Shown: piece after piece, positions 1 to 7,344 of the stretch
Layout: every line of letters starts with the position of its first letter
Numbering within the stretch: the first letter of the stretch is position 1
Origin: Janthinobacterium saanense
GTDB taxonomy: Bacteria > Pseudomonadota > Gammaproteobacteria > Burkholderiales > Burkholderiaceae_D
DNA length: 64,000 nt
NCBI RefSeq assembly: GCF_014200675.1
Contig: NZ_JACHCI010000001.1
Span: 248,001-312,000, forward strand
Reading direction: 5' to 3'
Notes under the pieces: model-generated
What the model saw: the letters and a program-made list of their open reading frames with translations, nothing else
What the model was told of the DNA's origin: nothing
The model's database searches: none
Made by a program: the position numbers and the translations under genes

Positions 1-423
1 GCGCGAAAAATGCTCCATGTCTTCCACATGCACGCGCAGCAGATAGTCCATTTCTCCCGTCATGGCGTAACAGGCCACCACTTCCGGCCATTGCGCGACA
101 GCAACAGCGAAGTCGGCGCGCGGCGAGGTAGTCGTCACCAGATTGGGCGCCAGCACCCGCGCCGTGCTGTGGGCGGTGGCGTCGCTATGCTTTTCCAGCC
201 GCACATTCACATAGGCCAGCAAGCCCAGGCCGATCTTTTCCGGGTCCAGCAGGGCCACATATTGGCGGATCACGCCTGCTTCTTCCAGCCGTTTTACCCG
301 GCGCAAGCATGGCGATGGCGACAGGCTGACTTGCTCGGCCACGTCCTGATTTGACAGGCGGCCGTCGGCCTGCAGGACAGAGAGGATCTTGCGGTCCGTT
401 TTATCCAGCGTAATTTTGCTCAT
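1..423 (-). CDS. AsnC/Lrp-family transcriptional regulator (3' end cut by window)
   Basis: The reverse strand reads from an ATG at 423 without a stop to the window edge, giving 141 residues starting MSKITLDKTDRKILSVLQ. Residues 1-60 form an AsnC-type winged helix-turn-helix (LSNQDVAEQVSLSPSPCLRRVKRLEEAGVI, split here as LSNQDVAEQV and LSPSPCLRRVKRLEE). The C-terminal part, with VVACYAMTGEMDYLLRV, is the RAM/AsnC ligand-binding fold. Only the last few residues should be missing. It is divergent from hpd, with a 125-bp gap that holds two palindromes, so local control of hpd and autoregulation are likely. In relatives such Lrp proteins next to hpd respond to aromatic amino acids, but the effector here is inference. 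Confidence 0.93.
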   Translation of the reverse strand, partial: MSKITLDKTDRKILSVLQADGRLSNQDVAEQVSLSPSPCLRRVKRLEEAGVIRQYVALLDPEKIGLGLLAYVNVRLEKHSDATAHSTARVLAPNLVTTTSPRADFAVAVAQWPEVVACYAMTGEMDYLLRVHVEDMEHFSR

Positions 424-448
424 GCTTCCTCCGGTGGTTCGACTTTCA

Positions 449-463
449 CGCAATATTATTGCG
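449..463. promoter_or_regulatory. Perfect palindrome, candidate Lrp operator
   Basis: CGCAATA-T-TATTGCG is a perfect 7+1+7 inverted repeat with an AT-rich centre. It lies 25 bp before the Lrp-family start codon and 85 bp before the hpd ATG. Size and AT-rich core fit the degenerate 15-bp sites typical of Lrp/AsnC proteins. That the neighbouring regulator binds it is inference. Confidence 0.5.
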
Positions 464-490
464 CAAATCACGGTTCATCGGGAGATCTTT

Positions 491-503
491 GGCATTTAAT
501 GCC
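491..503. promoter_or_regulatory. Second palindrome before hpd, candidate operator
   Basis: GGCATT-T-AATGCC is a perfect 6+1+6 inverted repeat. Its centre is 41 bp from the centre of the palindrome at 449-463, close to four helical turns, so both could face the same side of an Lrp octamer. A possible -10 (TATACT, 517-522) follows it, which would place the site in or near the -35 region of hpd. No good -35 hexamer is seen at normal spacing. Confidence 0.4.
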
Positions 504-548
504 CGCAGACCACGCCTATACTGTGCGCTACTTCTTGGAGGAGACATC

Positions 549-1676
549 ATGCAATTTCAGCCCTGGGATAACCCGATGGGTACCGATGGTTTCGAGTTTG
601 TAGAATATGCAGCGCCAGACCCAAAAGCATTGGGCAAGCTGTTCGAAAACATGGGCTTTACCGCCATCGCCCGCCACCGCCATAAAGATGTCACCCTGTA
701 TCGTCAAGGCGACATCAATTTCATCATCAATGCCGAACAAGATTCGTTCGCGCAGCGTTTTGCCCGTCACCACGGCCCGTCCGTGTGCGCCATCGCCATC
801 CGCGTCGATGACGCCGCGTTTGTGTACCGCCGCGCGCTGGAACTGGGTGCCTGGGGTTTCGACAATAAAACCGGGCCGATGGAACTCAATATTCCCGCCA
901 TCAAGGGCGTGGGCGATTCGCTGCTGTACTTCGTCGACCGCTGGCGCGGCAAGGGCGCCGACAAGGAAAACGCCGCAGCGCCTGGCGGCATCGGCGACAT
1001 CAGCATCTATGACGTGGATTTCGTCGCCATTCCCGGCGCCGTCGCCAACCCGGTCGGCCATGGCCTGACCTATATCGACCACCTGACGCACAATGTGCAC
1101 CGTGGCCGCATGAAGGAATGGGCGGGCTTTTATGAAAGCCTGTTCAATTTCCGCGAAGTGCGCTACTTCGATATCGAAGGCAAGCTGACGGGCCTGAAAT
1201 CGAAAGCCATGACTTCGCCTTGCGGCAAGATCCGCATCCCGATCAATGAATCGTCGGACGACAAGTCGCAGATCGCCGAATACCTGGACGCCTATCACGG
1301 CGAAGGCATCCAGCACATCGCCCTGGGTACGGACGATATTTATTCATCGGTACAAGGCATGCGCGACACGGGCATCGACTTCCAGGACACCATCGAGACG
1401 TATTACGAACTGGTCAACCGCCGTTTGCCGAATCATGGCGAGCAGCTGGAAGAATTGCGCCGTTTGCGCATCCTGATCGATGGCCACAGTACGGAAACCG
1501 AGCGCGAACTGCTGCTGCAAATCTTCACGCAGACGGTGATCGGTCCGATCTTCTTTGAAATCATCCAGCGCAAGGGCGACCAGGGTTTTGGCGAAGGCAA
1601 TTTCCGCGCCCTGTTCGAATCGATCGAGCTGGACCAGATCAAGCGTGGCGTGCTGCAGGATAAAAACGTAGCTTAA
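549..1676 (+). CDS. hppD: 4-hydroxyphenylpyruvate dioxygenase
   Basis: Non-heme Fe(II) enzyme that converts 4-hydroxyphenylpyruvate to homogentisate in tyrosine catabolism. The product has 375 residues, normal for bacterial HPPD. The ATG at 549 is chosen because GGAGGAG sits just upstream and MQFQPWDNPMGTDGFEF is the usual N-terminus; an in-frame ATG at 459 would add 30 unrelated residues. Two vicinal-oxygen-chelate halves are present. The three iron ligands are visible: His178 in IDHLTHNV, His256 in IQHIALG, and Glu337 in IFFEIIQRKG, followed by the typical FGEGNF C-terminal helix region. It is divergent from the Lrp-family gene, which probably regulates it. The ior gene follows 185 bp downstream. 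No maleylacetoacetate pathway genes are in the window. Confidence 0.97.
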   Translation: MQFQPWDNPMGTDGFEFVEYAAPDPKALGKLFENMGFTAIARHRHKDVTLYRQGDINFIINAEQDSFAQRFARHHGPSVCAIAIRVDDAAFVYRRALELGAWGFDNKTGPMELNIPAIKGVGDSLLYFVDRWRGKGADKENAAAPGGIGDISIYDVDFVAIPGAVANPVGHGLTYIDHLTHNVHRGRMKEWAGFYESLFNFREVRYFDIEGKLTGLKSKAMTSPCGKIRIPINESSDDKSQIAEYLDAYHGEGIQHIALGTDDIYSSVQGMRDTGIDFQDTIETYYELVNRRLPNHGEQLEELRRLRILIDGHSTETERELLLQIFTQTVIGPIFFEIIQRKGDQGFGEGNFRALFESIELDQIKRGVLQDKNVA

Positions 1677-1753
1677 AGTAACAACAAGTAATAAAAGAGC
1701 GCCCGGCAGGAGTGCAGTGCAGCAAAGAACTGTGCGCATTCCTGTGCTAGTCT

Positions 1754-1773
1754 ATGACTATCAGTCATTTTTT
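1754..1773 (+). terminator. Weak hairpin plus T-run after hppD
   Basis: ATGACT-ATC-AGTCAT is followed by a run of six T. The stem is only 6 bp and AT-rich, so termination would be partial. It sits about 80 bp after the hppD stop and before the ior ribosome binding site. Confidence 0.35.
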
Positions 1774-1861
1774 CGCACCGGCCTGCCCACAAGGCAAAGC
1801 CGGTACGTGTGAGTTCAAGCGACTTGGCACGGCGTAGTACAGAGAATAATGGAGACACATA

Positions 1862-4800
1862 ATGAACGCACCCCTGAAAGGCTCGGATCTCGAGCCAGGC
1901 ACGCACGCAGCTGACATTTCACTGAACGACAAATACACCCTGGAGCGCGGCCGCGCCTTCATGACGGGTACCCAAGCGCTGATACGCCTGCCCATGATGC
2001 AGCGCGAACGCGACTTGAAAGCGGGCTTGAACACGGCCGGCTACATCACCGGCTACCGTGGTTCGCCCGTCACTTCCGTCGACATGACGGCCGTGAAAGC
2101 CAAGAAATACCTGGACGAACACCACGTCAAATTCCACCCCGGCCTGAACGAAGACCTGGCCGCCACGGCCGTCTGGGGCACCCAGCAAACGAATTTATTT
2201 GAAGACGCCAAATACGATGGCGTGTTCGGCATGTGGTACGGCAAGGGCCCTGGCGTGGACCGCTGCGGCGACGTCTTCAAGCACGCCAATAATGCGGGTT
2301 CGGCCAAGCATGGCGGCGTGCTGGTGCTGGCTGGCGACGACCATGCGGCCAAATCTTCGTCCACCGCGCACCAGTCCGACCATATCCTGAACGCTTGCGG
2401 CATCCCCGTGCTGTACCCCTCGTCGGTGCAGGAATACATCGATTACGGTCTGCATGCCTGGGCCATGAGCCGCTACACGGGTTTGTGGGTGTCGATGAAA
2501 TGCGTGACCGACATCATCGAGTCGGGCGCCGCCGTCGATTTCGATCCGGACCGCGTGCAAATCACCCTGCCGACCGACTTTGAAATGCCGCAGGGCGGCT
2601 TGAACATCCGCTGGCCAGACACGGTGCTGGAGCAGGAAGTGCGGATGAACAGCTATAAGTGGTATGCCGCGCTGGCCTATGCGCGCGCCAACAAGCTCAA
2701 TAAAATCATCTGGGACAGCCCGAAAGCGCGCATCGGCATCATCACGGCCGGTAAATCGTACCTGGACACGCGCCAGGCGCTGGCCGACCTGGGCATCGAT
2801 GAACAGACCGCCTCCGACATCGGCATCCGCCTGTACAAGATCGGCATGACCTGGCCGCTGGAAGCGGACGGCGTGCATGAATTCGCCAAGGGCCTTGATG
2901 AAATCCTGGTGGTGGAAGAAAAGCGCCAGATTCTGGAATACGCGCTGAAGGAAGAGCTGTATAACCTGAAGGATGGCGAGCGTCCGCGCGTGGTCGGCAA
3001 GTTTGACGACACGGGCGAGTGGAGCAATCAAAAAGGTACAGGCCACGGCGACTGGCTGCTGCCGGCTACCTATGAGCTGAATCCGGCCATGATCGCCCGC
3101 GCGATCGCCAGCCGTATTTCGCGCTACTACGCCGGCCACCCGGTCGAGCAGCGCGTCAAGCAACGCATCGCCTACCTGGAAGCCAAAGAAAACGTGCTCA
3201 AGGCGATCAGCGTAAAACCTGATCCGCAAAAAGACCGCACGCCGTTCTTTTGCTCGGGCTGCCCGCACAATAGTTCGACCAAAGTCCCTGAAGGCTCGCG
3301 CGCGCTGGCCGGCATCGGCTGCCACTACATGGTGCTGTGGATGGACCGGGAGACATCGACGTTTACCCATATGGGCGCCGAGGGCGTGACCTGGGTAGGC
3401 CAGGCGCCGTTCACGAATGAAAAACACGTGTTCACCAATCTGGGTGACGGCACGTATTTCCACTCGGGTATCCTGGCGATCCGCGCCGCCGTCTCGGCCA
3501 AGGTCAACATCACCTACAAGATACTGTTCAACGATGCAGTGGCCATGACGGGCGGCCAGGAATTCGATGGCCCGCTGTCGCCAGCCATCATTTCGCGCCA
3601 GATCGCCGCTGAAGGCGTGGGGCCTATCATCGTCGTCACCGACGAACCTGAAAAATACCCATCCGATTACGCCTGGGCGGAAGGCGTCACCGTACGCCAC
3701 CGTTCGGAGCTGATGGATGTGCAGCGCGAACTGCGCGACATGCCCGGTGTGTCGGCCATGATCTACGACCAGACCTGTGCCTCGGAAAAACGCCGCCGCC
3801 GGAAACGCAATGAATACCCGGACCCAGCCAAGCGCGCCGTCATCAACGAAGCCGTCTGTGAAGGCTGCGGCGACTGTTCCGTGCAATCGAACTGCCTGTC
3901 GGTGGAACCGCTGGAAACAGATTTGGGGCGCAAGCGCCAGATCAACCAGTCGTCCTGTAACAAGGATTTTTCGTGCACCACGGGTTTTTGCCCCAGCTTT
4001 GTGACGGTGGAAGGCGGCGGCTTGAAAAAGCCGAAGAAAGCAGCCAGCGCCGAGAAGGGCGGCCCTGCCGTGCCGGCCTTGCCGACGCCAACGATTCCTT
4101 CGACGATGGAGCCGTTCGGCATCCTGGTAACGGGCATCGGCGGTACCGGCGTGGTCACCGTCGGCCAGATTCTGGCGATGGCGGCGCACGTGGAAGGCAA
4201 GGGCTGTTCCGTGCTCGACATGAGCGGCCTGGCGCAAAAGGGCGGCCCCGTGATGTCGCACGTACGTCTGGCGGACCGTCAGGCAGACATCCACTCGACC
4301 CGCGTCGGCACCGGTGCGGCCGACCTGGTGATCGGTTGCGATTTGATCGTCACCGCCAGCCGCGACGCCCTGTCGCGCATGGGGGAAGGCCGCAGCTGGG
4401 CCATGATCAACTCGACCAGTTCGTCGACGGCGGCCTTCGTGAAAAATCCGGACTGGCAATTCCCCGGTGTCGGTGCACGCCTGGAAATTGAAAAAGCTTG
4501 CGGCAGCGACCATGTGGACTTTATCGACGCGGGCCAGATCGCCACGGCATTGATGGGCGACTCGATCGCAACCAATATGTTCATGCTTGGCTACGCCTGG
4601 CAAAAGGGCAAAGTGCCTTTGACCGAAGCGTCCATCATGAAAGCGATTGACTTGAACAACGTCTCGGTGGCGTTCAACAAGGCCGCCTTCAACTGGGGCC
4701 GCGCAGGCGCCCATGACGCCGCCAGCCTGGTGCGCATGACGACGCCGGCCAAGGTGGTCGAGTTCAAGCGCATCGACACGCTGGACGACATCATCGAGAA

Positions 4801-5464
4801 GCGCGTGCAGTTGCTGACGGCCTACCAGGACCGCGCTTATGCGCAGCAGTATCTGGACTTCGTTGGCCAGGTGCGTGTTGCCGAAAGCGCCCTGAACGGC
4901 CCGCATCTGCGCCTGACGGAAGCCGTGGCCCGTTATTTCTACAAGCTGATGGCCTACAAGGACGAATATGAAGTGGCACGTCTGTACACCGATGGTGCGT
5001 TCAAGGCCAAGATCGACGCCATGTTCGAAGGCGACGTCAAGCTGAAATTCCATTTGGCGCCGCCGTTGTTCGCCAAGACGGACAGCCAGGGCCACCTGGT
5101 CAAGAAGGAATTCGGTCCGTGGATGATGAAGGCTTTCGGTGTGCTGGCCAAGTTCAAGGGCTTGCGTGGCGGTGCTTTCGACGTGTTCGGCTATACCGCT
5201 GAGCGCAAGATGGAGCGTGCGCTGATCGCCGAATATCGCCAGACCGTGGGTGCGCTGTTGCCGAAACTGACGACGGCCAAGCTGGCGCAAGCGGTGGCGA
5301 TTGCCAGCATACCGGAAGATATCCGCGGTTACGGCCACGTCAAAGAGCGTCATTTGACGGCCGCCAAGGAGAAGGAGGCCAGCCTGATCATCGCCTTCAA
5401 TGCCCCGCCTGCAGTACCATCGGCAGTCTTGCCGGTGCCTGCCGTGGCAGCACCGGTGGCTTGA
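1862..5464 (+). CDS. Indolepyruvate:ferredoxin oxidoreductase, single-chain fusion
   Basis: Oxidatively decarboxylates aryl-pyruvates (indolepyruvate, phenylpyruvate) to acyl-CoA, passing electrons to ferredoxin. At 1200 residues it combines what archaea split into IorA and IorB. The N-terminal part is the pyruvate:ferredoxin oxidoreductase-like domain. TPP binding is shown by GDG (528-530) followed by NDAVAMTGG from Asn557. A ferredoxin-like segment begins near Cys666 (VCEGCGDC, then further cysteines in SSCNKDFSCTTGFCP). The gamma domain starts around residue 755 (VTGIGGTGVVTVGQ), and a C-terminal domain of about 250 residues follows. The start is supported by GGAG eight bases upstream. It lies next to hppD, so the two enzymes share aromatic 2-oxoacid substrates. 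Confidence 0.93.
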   Translation: MNAPLKGSDLEPGTHAADISLNDKYTLERGRAFMTGTQALIRLPMMQRERDLKAGLNTAGYITGYRGSPVTSVDMTAVKAKKYLDEHHVKFHPGLNEDLAATAVWGTQQTNLFEDAKYDGVFGMWYGKGPGVDRCGDVFKHANNAGSAKHGGVLVLAGDDHAAKSSSTAHQSDHILNACGIPVLYPSSVQEYIDYGLHAWAMSRYTGLWVSMKCVTDIIESGAAVDFDPDRVQITLPTDFEMPQGGLNIRWPDTVLEQEVRMNSYKWYAALAYARANKLNKIIWDSPKARIGIITAGKSYLDTRQALADLGIDEQTASDIGIRLYKIGMTWPLEADGVHEFAKGLDEILVVEEKRQILEYALKEELYNLKDGERPRVVGKFDDTGEWSNQKGTGHGDWLLPATYELNPAMIARAIASRISRYYAGHPVEQRVKQRIAYLEAKENVLKAISVKPDPQKDRTPFFCSGCPHNSSTKVPEGSRALAGIGCHYMVLWMDRETSTFTHMGAEGVTWVGQAPFTNEKHVFTNLGDGTYFHSGILAIRAAVSAKVNITYKILFNDAVAMTGGQEFDGPLSPAIISRQIAAEGVGPIIVVTDEPEKYPSDYAWAEGVTVRHRSELMDVQRELRDMPGVSAMIYDQTCASEKRRRRKRNEYPDPAKRAVINEAVCEGCGDCSVQSNCLSVEPLETDLGRKRQINQSSCNKDFSCTTGFCPSFVTVEGGGLKKPKKAASAEKGGPAVPALPTPTIPSTMEPFGILVTGIGGTGVVTVGQILAMAAHVEGKGCSVLDMSGLAQKGGPVMSHVRLADRQADIHSTRVGTGAADLVIGCDLIVTASRDALSRMGEGRSWAMINSTSSSTAAFVKNPDWQFPGVGARLEIEKACGSDHVDFIDAGQIATALMGDSIATNMFMLGYAWQKGKVPLTEASIMKAIDLNNVSVAFNKAAFNWGRAGAHDAASLVRMTTPAKVVEFKRIDTLDDIIEKRVQLLTAYQDRAYAQQYLDFVGQVRVAESALNGPHLRLTEAVARYFYKLMAYKDEYEVARLYTDGAFKAKIDAMFEGDVKLKFHLAPPLFAKTDSQGHLVKKEFGPWMMKAFGVLAKFKGLRGGAFDVFGYTAERKMERALIAEYRQTVGALLPKLTTAKLAQAVAIASIPEDIRGYGHVKERHLTAAKEKEASLIIAFNAPPAVPSAVLPVPAVAAPVA

Positions 5465-5490
5465 TCCGACTGTCAAGTTGAAAGTACAAG

Positions 5491-5514
5491 ATGGCGCCTG
5501 CGGGCGCCATTTTT
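5491..5514 (+). terminator. Rho-independent terminator after ior
   Basis: ATGGCGCC-TGCG-GGCGCCAT is an 8-bp perfect stem with a tetraloop, followed directly by a five-T run. It lies 27 bp after the ior stop. Confidence 0.85.
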
Positions 5515-5557
5515 ACGTGGATGCCGCATGGCGATGCCCCCTCCATTACCTTGTCCT

Positions 5558-5605
5558 TTGACATATTTATTTTGGCAACACATTTACTACAAGTCACACT
5601 ATAAT
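5558..5605 (+). promoter_or_regulatory. Candidate promoter elements for the S41 peptidase
   Basis: A consensus TTGACA (5558-5563) and a consensus TATAAT (5600-5605) lie in an AT-rich stretch just before the S41 gene, but 36 bp apart, so they cannot form one promoter. TTGACA would pair with CATTTA (5581-5586) at 17 bp; TATAAT has only TTGGCA at 22 bp. The -10 at 5600 is the more attractive start region. Confidence 0.3.
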
Positions 5606-5633
5606 TATTGTTTCTCCGCGGAAAGGTGTTGGA

Positions 5634-7148
5634 ATGAAAGTGTTGCAATGTTTGAGTCTGGCTAGCTTGTTGGCATTGGCCGCCTGCGGCGGCGGCGGTA
5701 GTTCCGCACCCGCGACCAATACCGCCGGCAATGGAAATGGCACCGGCACCGGTAATGGCGGTAATAATGGCGGTGCGACTGTCTTTGCGCCTTCCGCCAC
5801 CCTGGTCAACCGTTGTGAAAAACCCCGTGCCGGCAATAGCACCGACAAGCCAGGCAGCTTGCGCAACGAGCAGGACTGGGTACGCAGCTGGATCGATGAA
5901 AGCTATCTCTGGTACAACGAAGTGCCCAATACCTATCTGGCGCAAAACTACAGCACCGCCACCGCTTATTTCGATGTGCTGAAAACCTATGCCACCACGC
6001 CTTCCGGCAAGCCGAAAGACCAGTTCCACTTCACTTATACGACGGCCGAGTGGGAAGCGTCGCAGAGCGGCGTCGAGTTCGGTTACGGTTTCCTGATGGC
6101 CAATGACAGCCTGCGCCCACCGCGCAAGGCGGTGATCGCCATGGTCGAACCTGGTTCGCCTGCGGCCCTGGCTGGCCTGCAACGGGGCGATGTGCTGCAG
6201 CGCGTCGATGGGGTCGATTTCGTCTATGCAGGCGGCTCGGCCAGCGTGGATGTATTGAACGCGGGACTATTCCCCGACAAGAAAGTCAGCCACACCCTGG
6301 TCTTCAGCCGTAACGGCACCCAGATCAGCGCCACCATGACCGCCGGCGACATCAACACCACGGCCGTGCAGAACGCGAAAGTCATCACGACGCAGACCGG
6401 CAAGGTGGGTTACCTGACCTTTAACACGCATAACTATGTCTCCGAGCGTCAGCTGATCGAGACGATGCAATCGTTCCAGACGGCTGGCGTCAGCGATCTG
6501 GTGCTCGACGTGCGCTATAACGGTGGCGGCTTGCTCGATGTGGCCAGCGAACTGGCTTACATGATCGCCGGTCCGCAGCAAACGACAGGCAAGACGTTTG
6601 AACAAACCGTCTTTAACGACAAGACGAAATCGGAAGCGCCCGTGCCTTTCCACGCGCGCAGCATCGGCTTTGCCGCACCGAATCCCGTGCAGAAAAACCT
6701 GGCCTTGCCTTACCTGGGCTTGAAAAAGGTCACCGTGCTGACCACGGCGAACACCTGCTCGGCCAGCGAGGCGATCATCAACGGCTTGCGTGGCGTGGAT
6801 GTGGAAGTGAACCTGATCGGTGGCACGACCTGCGGCAAACCATATGGCTTCTATCCACAGCCCAATTGCGGCACCACCTATTTCGCCGTCAACTTCAAGG
6901 GCGTCAATGCCAAGGGCTTTGGCGACTATGCCGACGGCATGGCGCCGACCTGCGCTGCCAGCGATGATTACCAGCACGCATTGGGTGATACCGCTGAAGG
7001 CATGCTGGCGCTGGCGTTGCAATACCGCAACAACCAGAGCTGCGCCTTGCCTACCGGCAAGGCACAGTTGCTGAGCCAGTCGGTCGACTCGAGCGCCACG
7101 GCCATGCGTTTGCTGCGTCCGCAATACCGCGAGATTTCGGTGCGCTAA
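5634..7148 (+). CDS. S41-family (C-terminal processing type) peptidase, lipoprotein
   Basis: A 504-residue exported serine peptidase. The N-terminus MKVLQCLSLASLLALAAC is a lipoprotein signal with lipobox LAAC, followed by a Gly/Ser/Asn-rich linker (GGGGSS, then GNGNGTGTGNGG) that tethers it to a membrane. A PDZ domain follows (AMVEPGSPAALAGLQRGDVLQRVDGV, residues about 165-200, split AMVEPGSPAALAG and LQRGDVLQRVDGV). The catalytic Ser376 lies in TCSASEA and Lys402 in TTCGKPYG, 26 residues apart as in Tsp/CtpA. Extra cysteines around the active site (Cys375, TTCG, PNCGT) suggest disulfides, fitting a periplasmic or surface location. The start has GGAAAGG upstream. It is followed by its own terminator and then by the two receptor genes on the same strand. 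Confidence 0.92.
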   Translation: MKVLQCLSLASLLALAACGGGGSSAPATNTAGNGNGTGTGNGGNNGGATVFAPSATLVNRCEKPRAGNSTDKPGSLRNEQDWVRSWIDESYLWYNEVPNTYLAQNYSTATAYFDVLKTYATTPSGKPKDQFHFTYTTAEWEASQSGVEFGYGFLMANDSLRPPRKAVIAMVEPGSPAALAGLQRGDVLQRVDGVDFVYAGGSASVDVLNAGLFPDKKVSHTLVFSRNGTQISATMTAGDINTTAVQNAKVITTQTGKVGYLTFNTHNYVSERQLIETMQSFQTAGVSDLVLDVRYNGGGLLDVASELAYMIAGPQQTTGKTFEQTVFNDKTKSEAPVPFHARSIGFAAPNPVQKNLALPYLGLKKVTVLTTANTCSASEAIINGLRGVDVEVNLIGGTTCGKPYGFYPQPNCGTTYFAVNFKGVNAKGFGDYADGMAPTCAASDDYQHALGDTAEGMLALALQYRNNQSCALPTGKAQLLSQSVDSSATAMRLLRPQYREISVR

Positions 7149-7176
7149 GCCTGAGAATACCGACGTATGGCGAGCT

Positions 7177-7209
7177 GGCGCAGGGAGCAATCCCGGCGCC
7201 TTTCTTTTA
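7177..7209 (+). terminator. Rho-independent terminator after the S41 peptidase
   Basis: GGCGC-A-GGGA pairs with TCCC-G-GCGCC around a GCAA tetraloop, followed by TTTCTTTTA. It lies 29 bp after the stop codon and separates the peptidase from the receptor gene. Confidence 0.8.
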
Positions 7210-7223
7210 TATCAATTGAAAAC

Positions 7224-7344
7224 TTATACATAAAAAATATTTCGATATAACAATAGCGATATAAGCAAGAACGAAAGCATTCGTTCTGTACTGGCTATCA
7301 CTTTGATACCTTTCGCTCTTTCTCCAGCCTTGAGAAGTGCAAAG
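7224..7344 (+). promoter_or_regulatory. AT-rich leader of receptor 1, shared with receptor 2
   Basis: About 120 bp before the first receptor match base by base, with few gaps, the stretch before the second receptor (10166-10281). The best blocks are GAAAG-ATTCGTT, CTGGC, TTTGATA-CTTCGCT and GAGAAG-GCAAA just before the ATG. Conservation outside coding sequence points to a retained promoter and 5' UTR. It is much richer in A+T than its surroundings. Confidence 0.55.

Noticed and set aside
10..354. Forward 114-codon frame at the left edge
   Set aside because: The reverse strand here encodes a clear AsnC/Lrp protein; the forward translation is His-rich with no motif.
2195..5476. 1093-codon open frame on the reverse strand across ior
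   Set aside because: It mirrors the strongly biased codons of the forward gene. Its translation is rich in His, Arg and Gln with no domain, and the forward frame has clear motifs throughout.
5684..5770. Gly/Asn-rich tract as a tandem repeat or CRISPR-like unit
   Set aside because: It is the low-complexity linker after the lipobox of the S41 peptidase, with no regular repeat unit. No CRISPR-like array was seen anywhere in the window.
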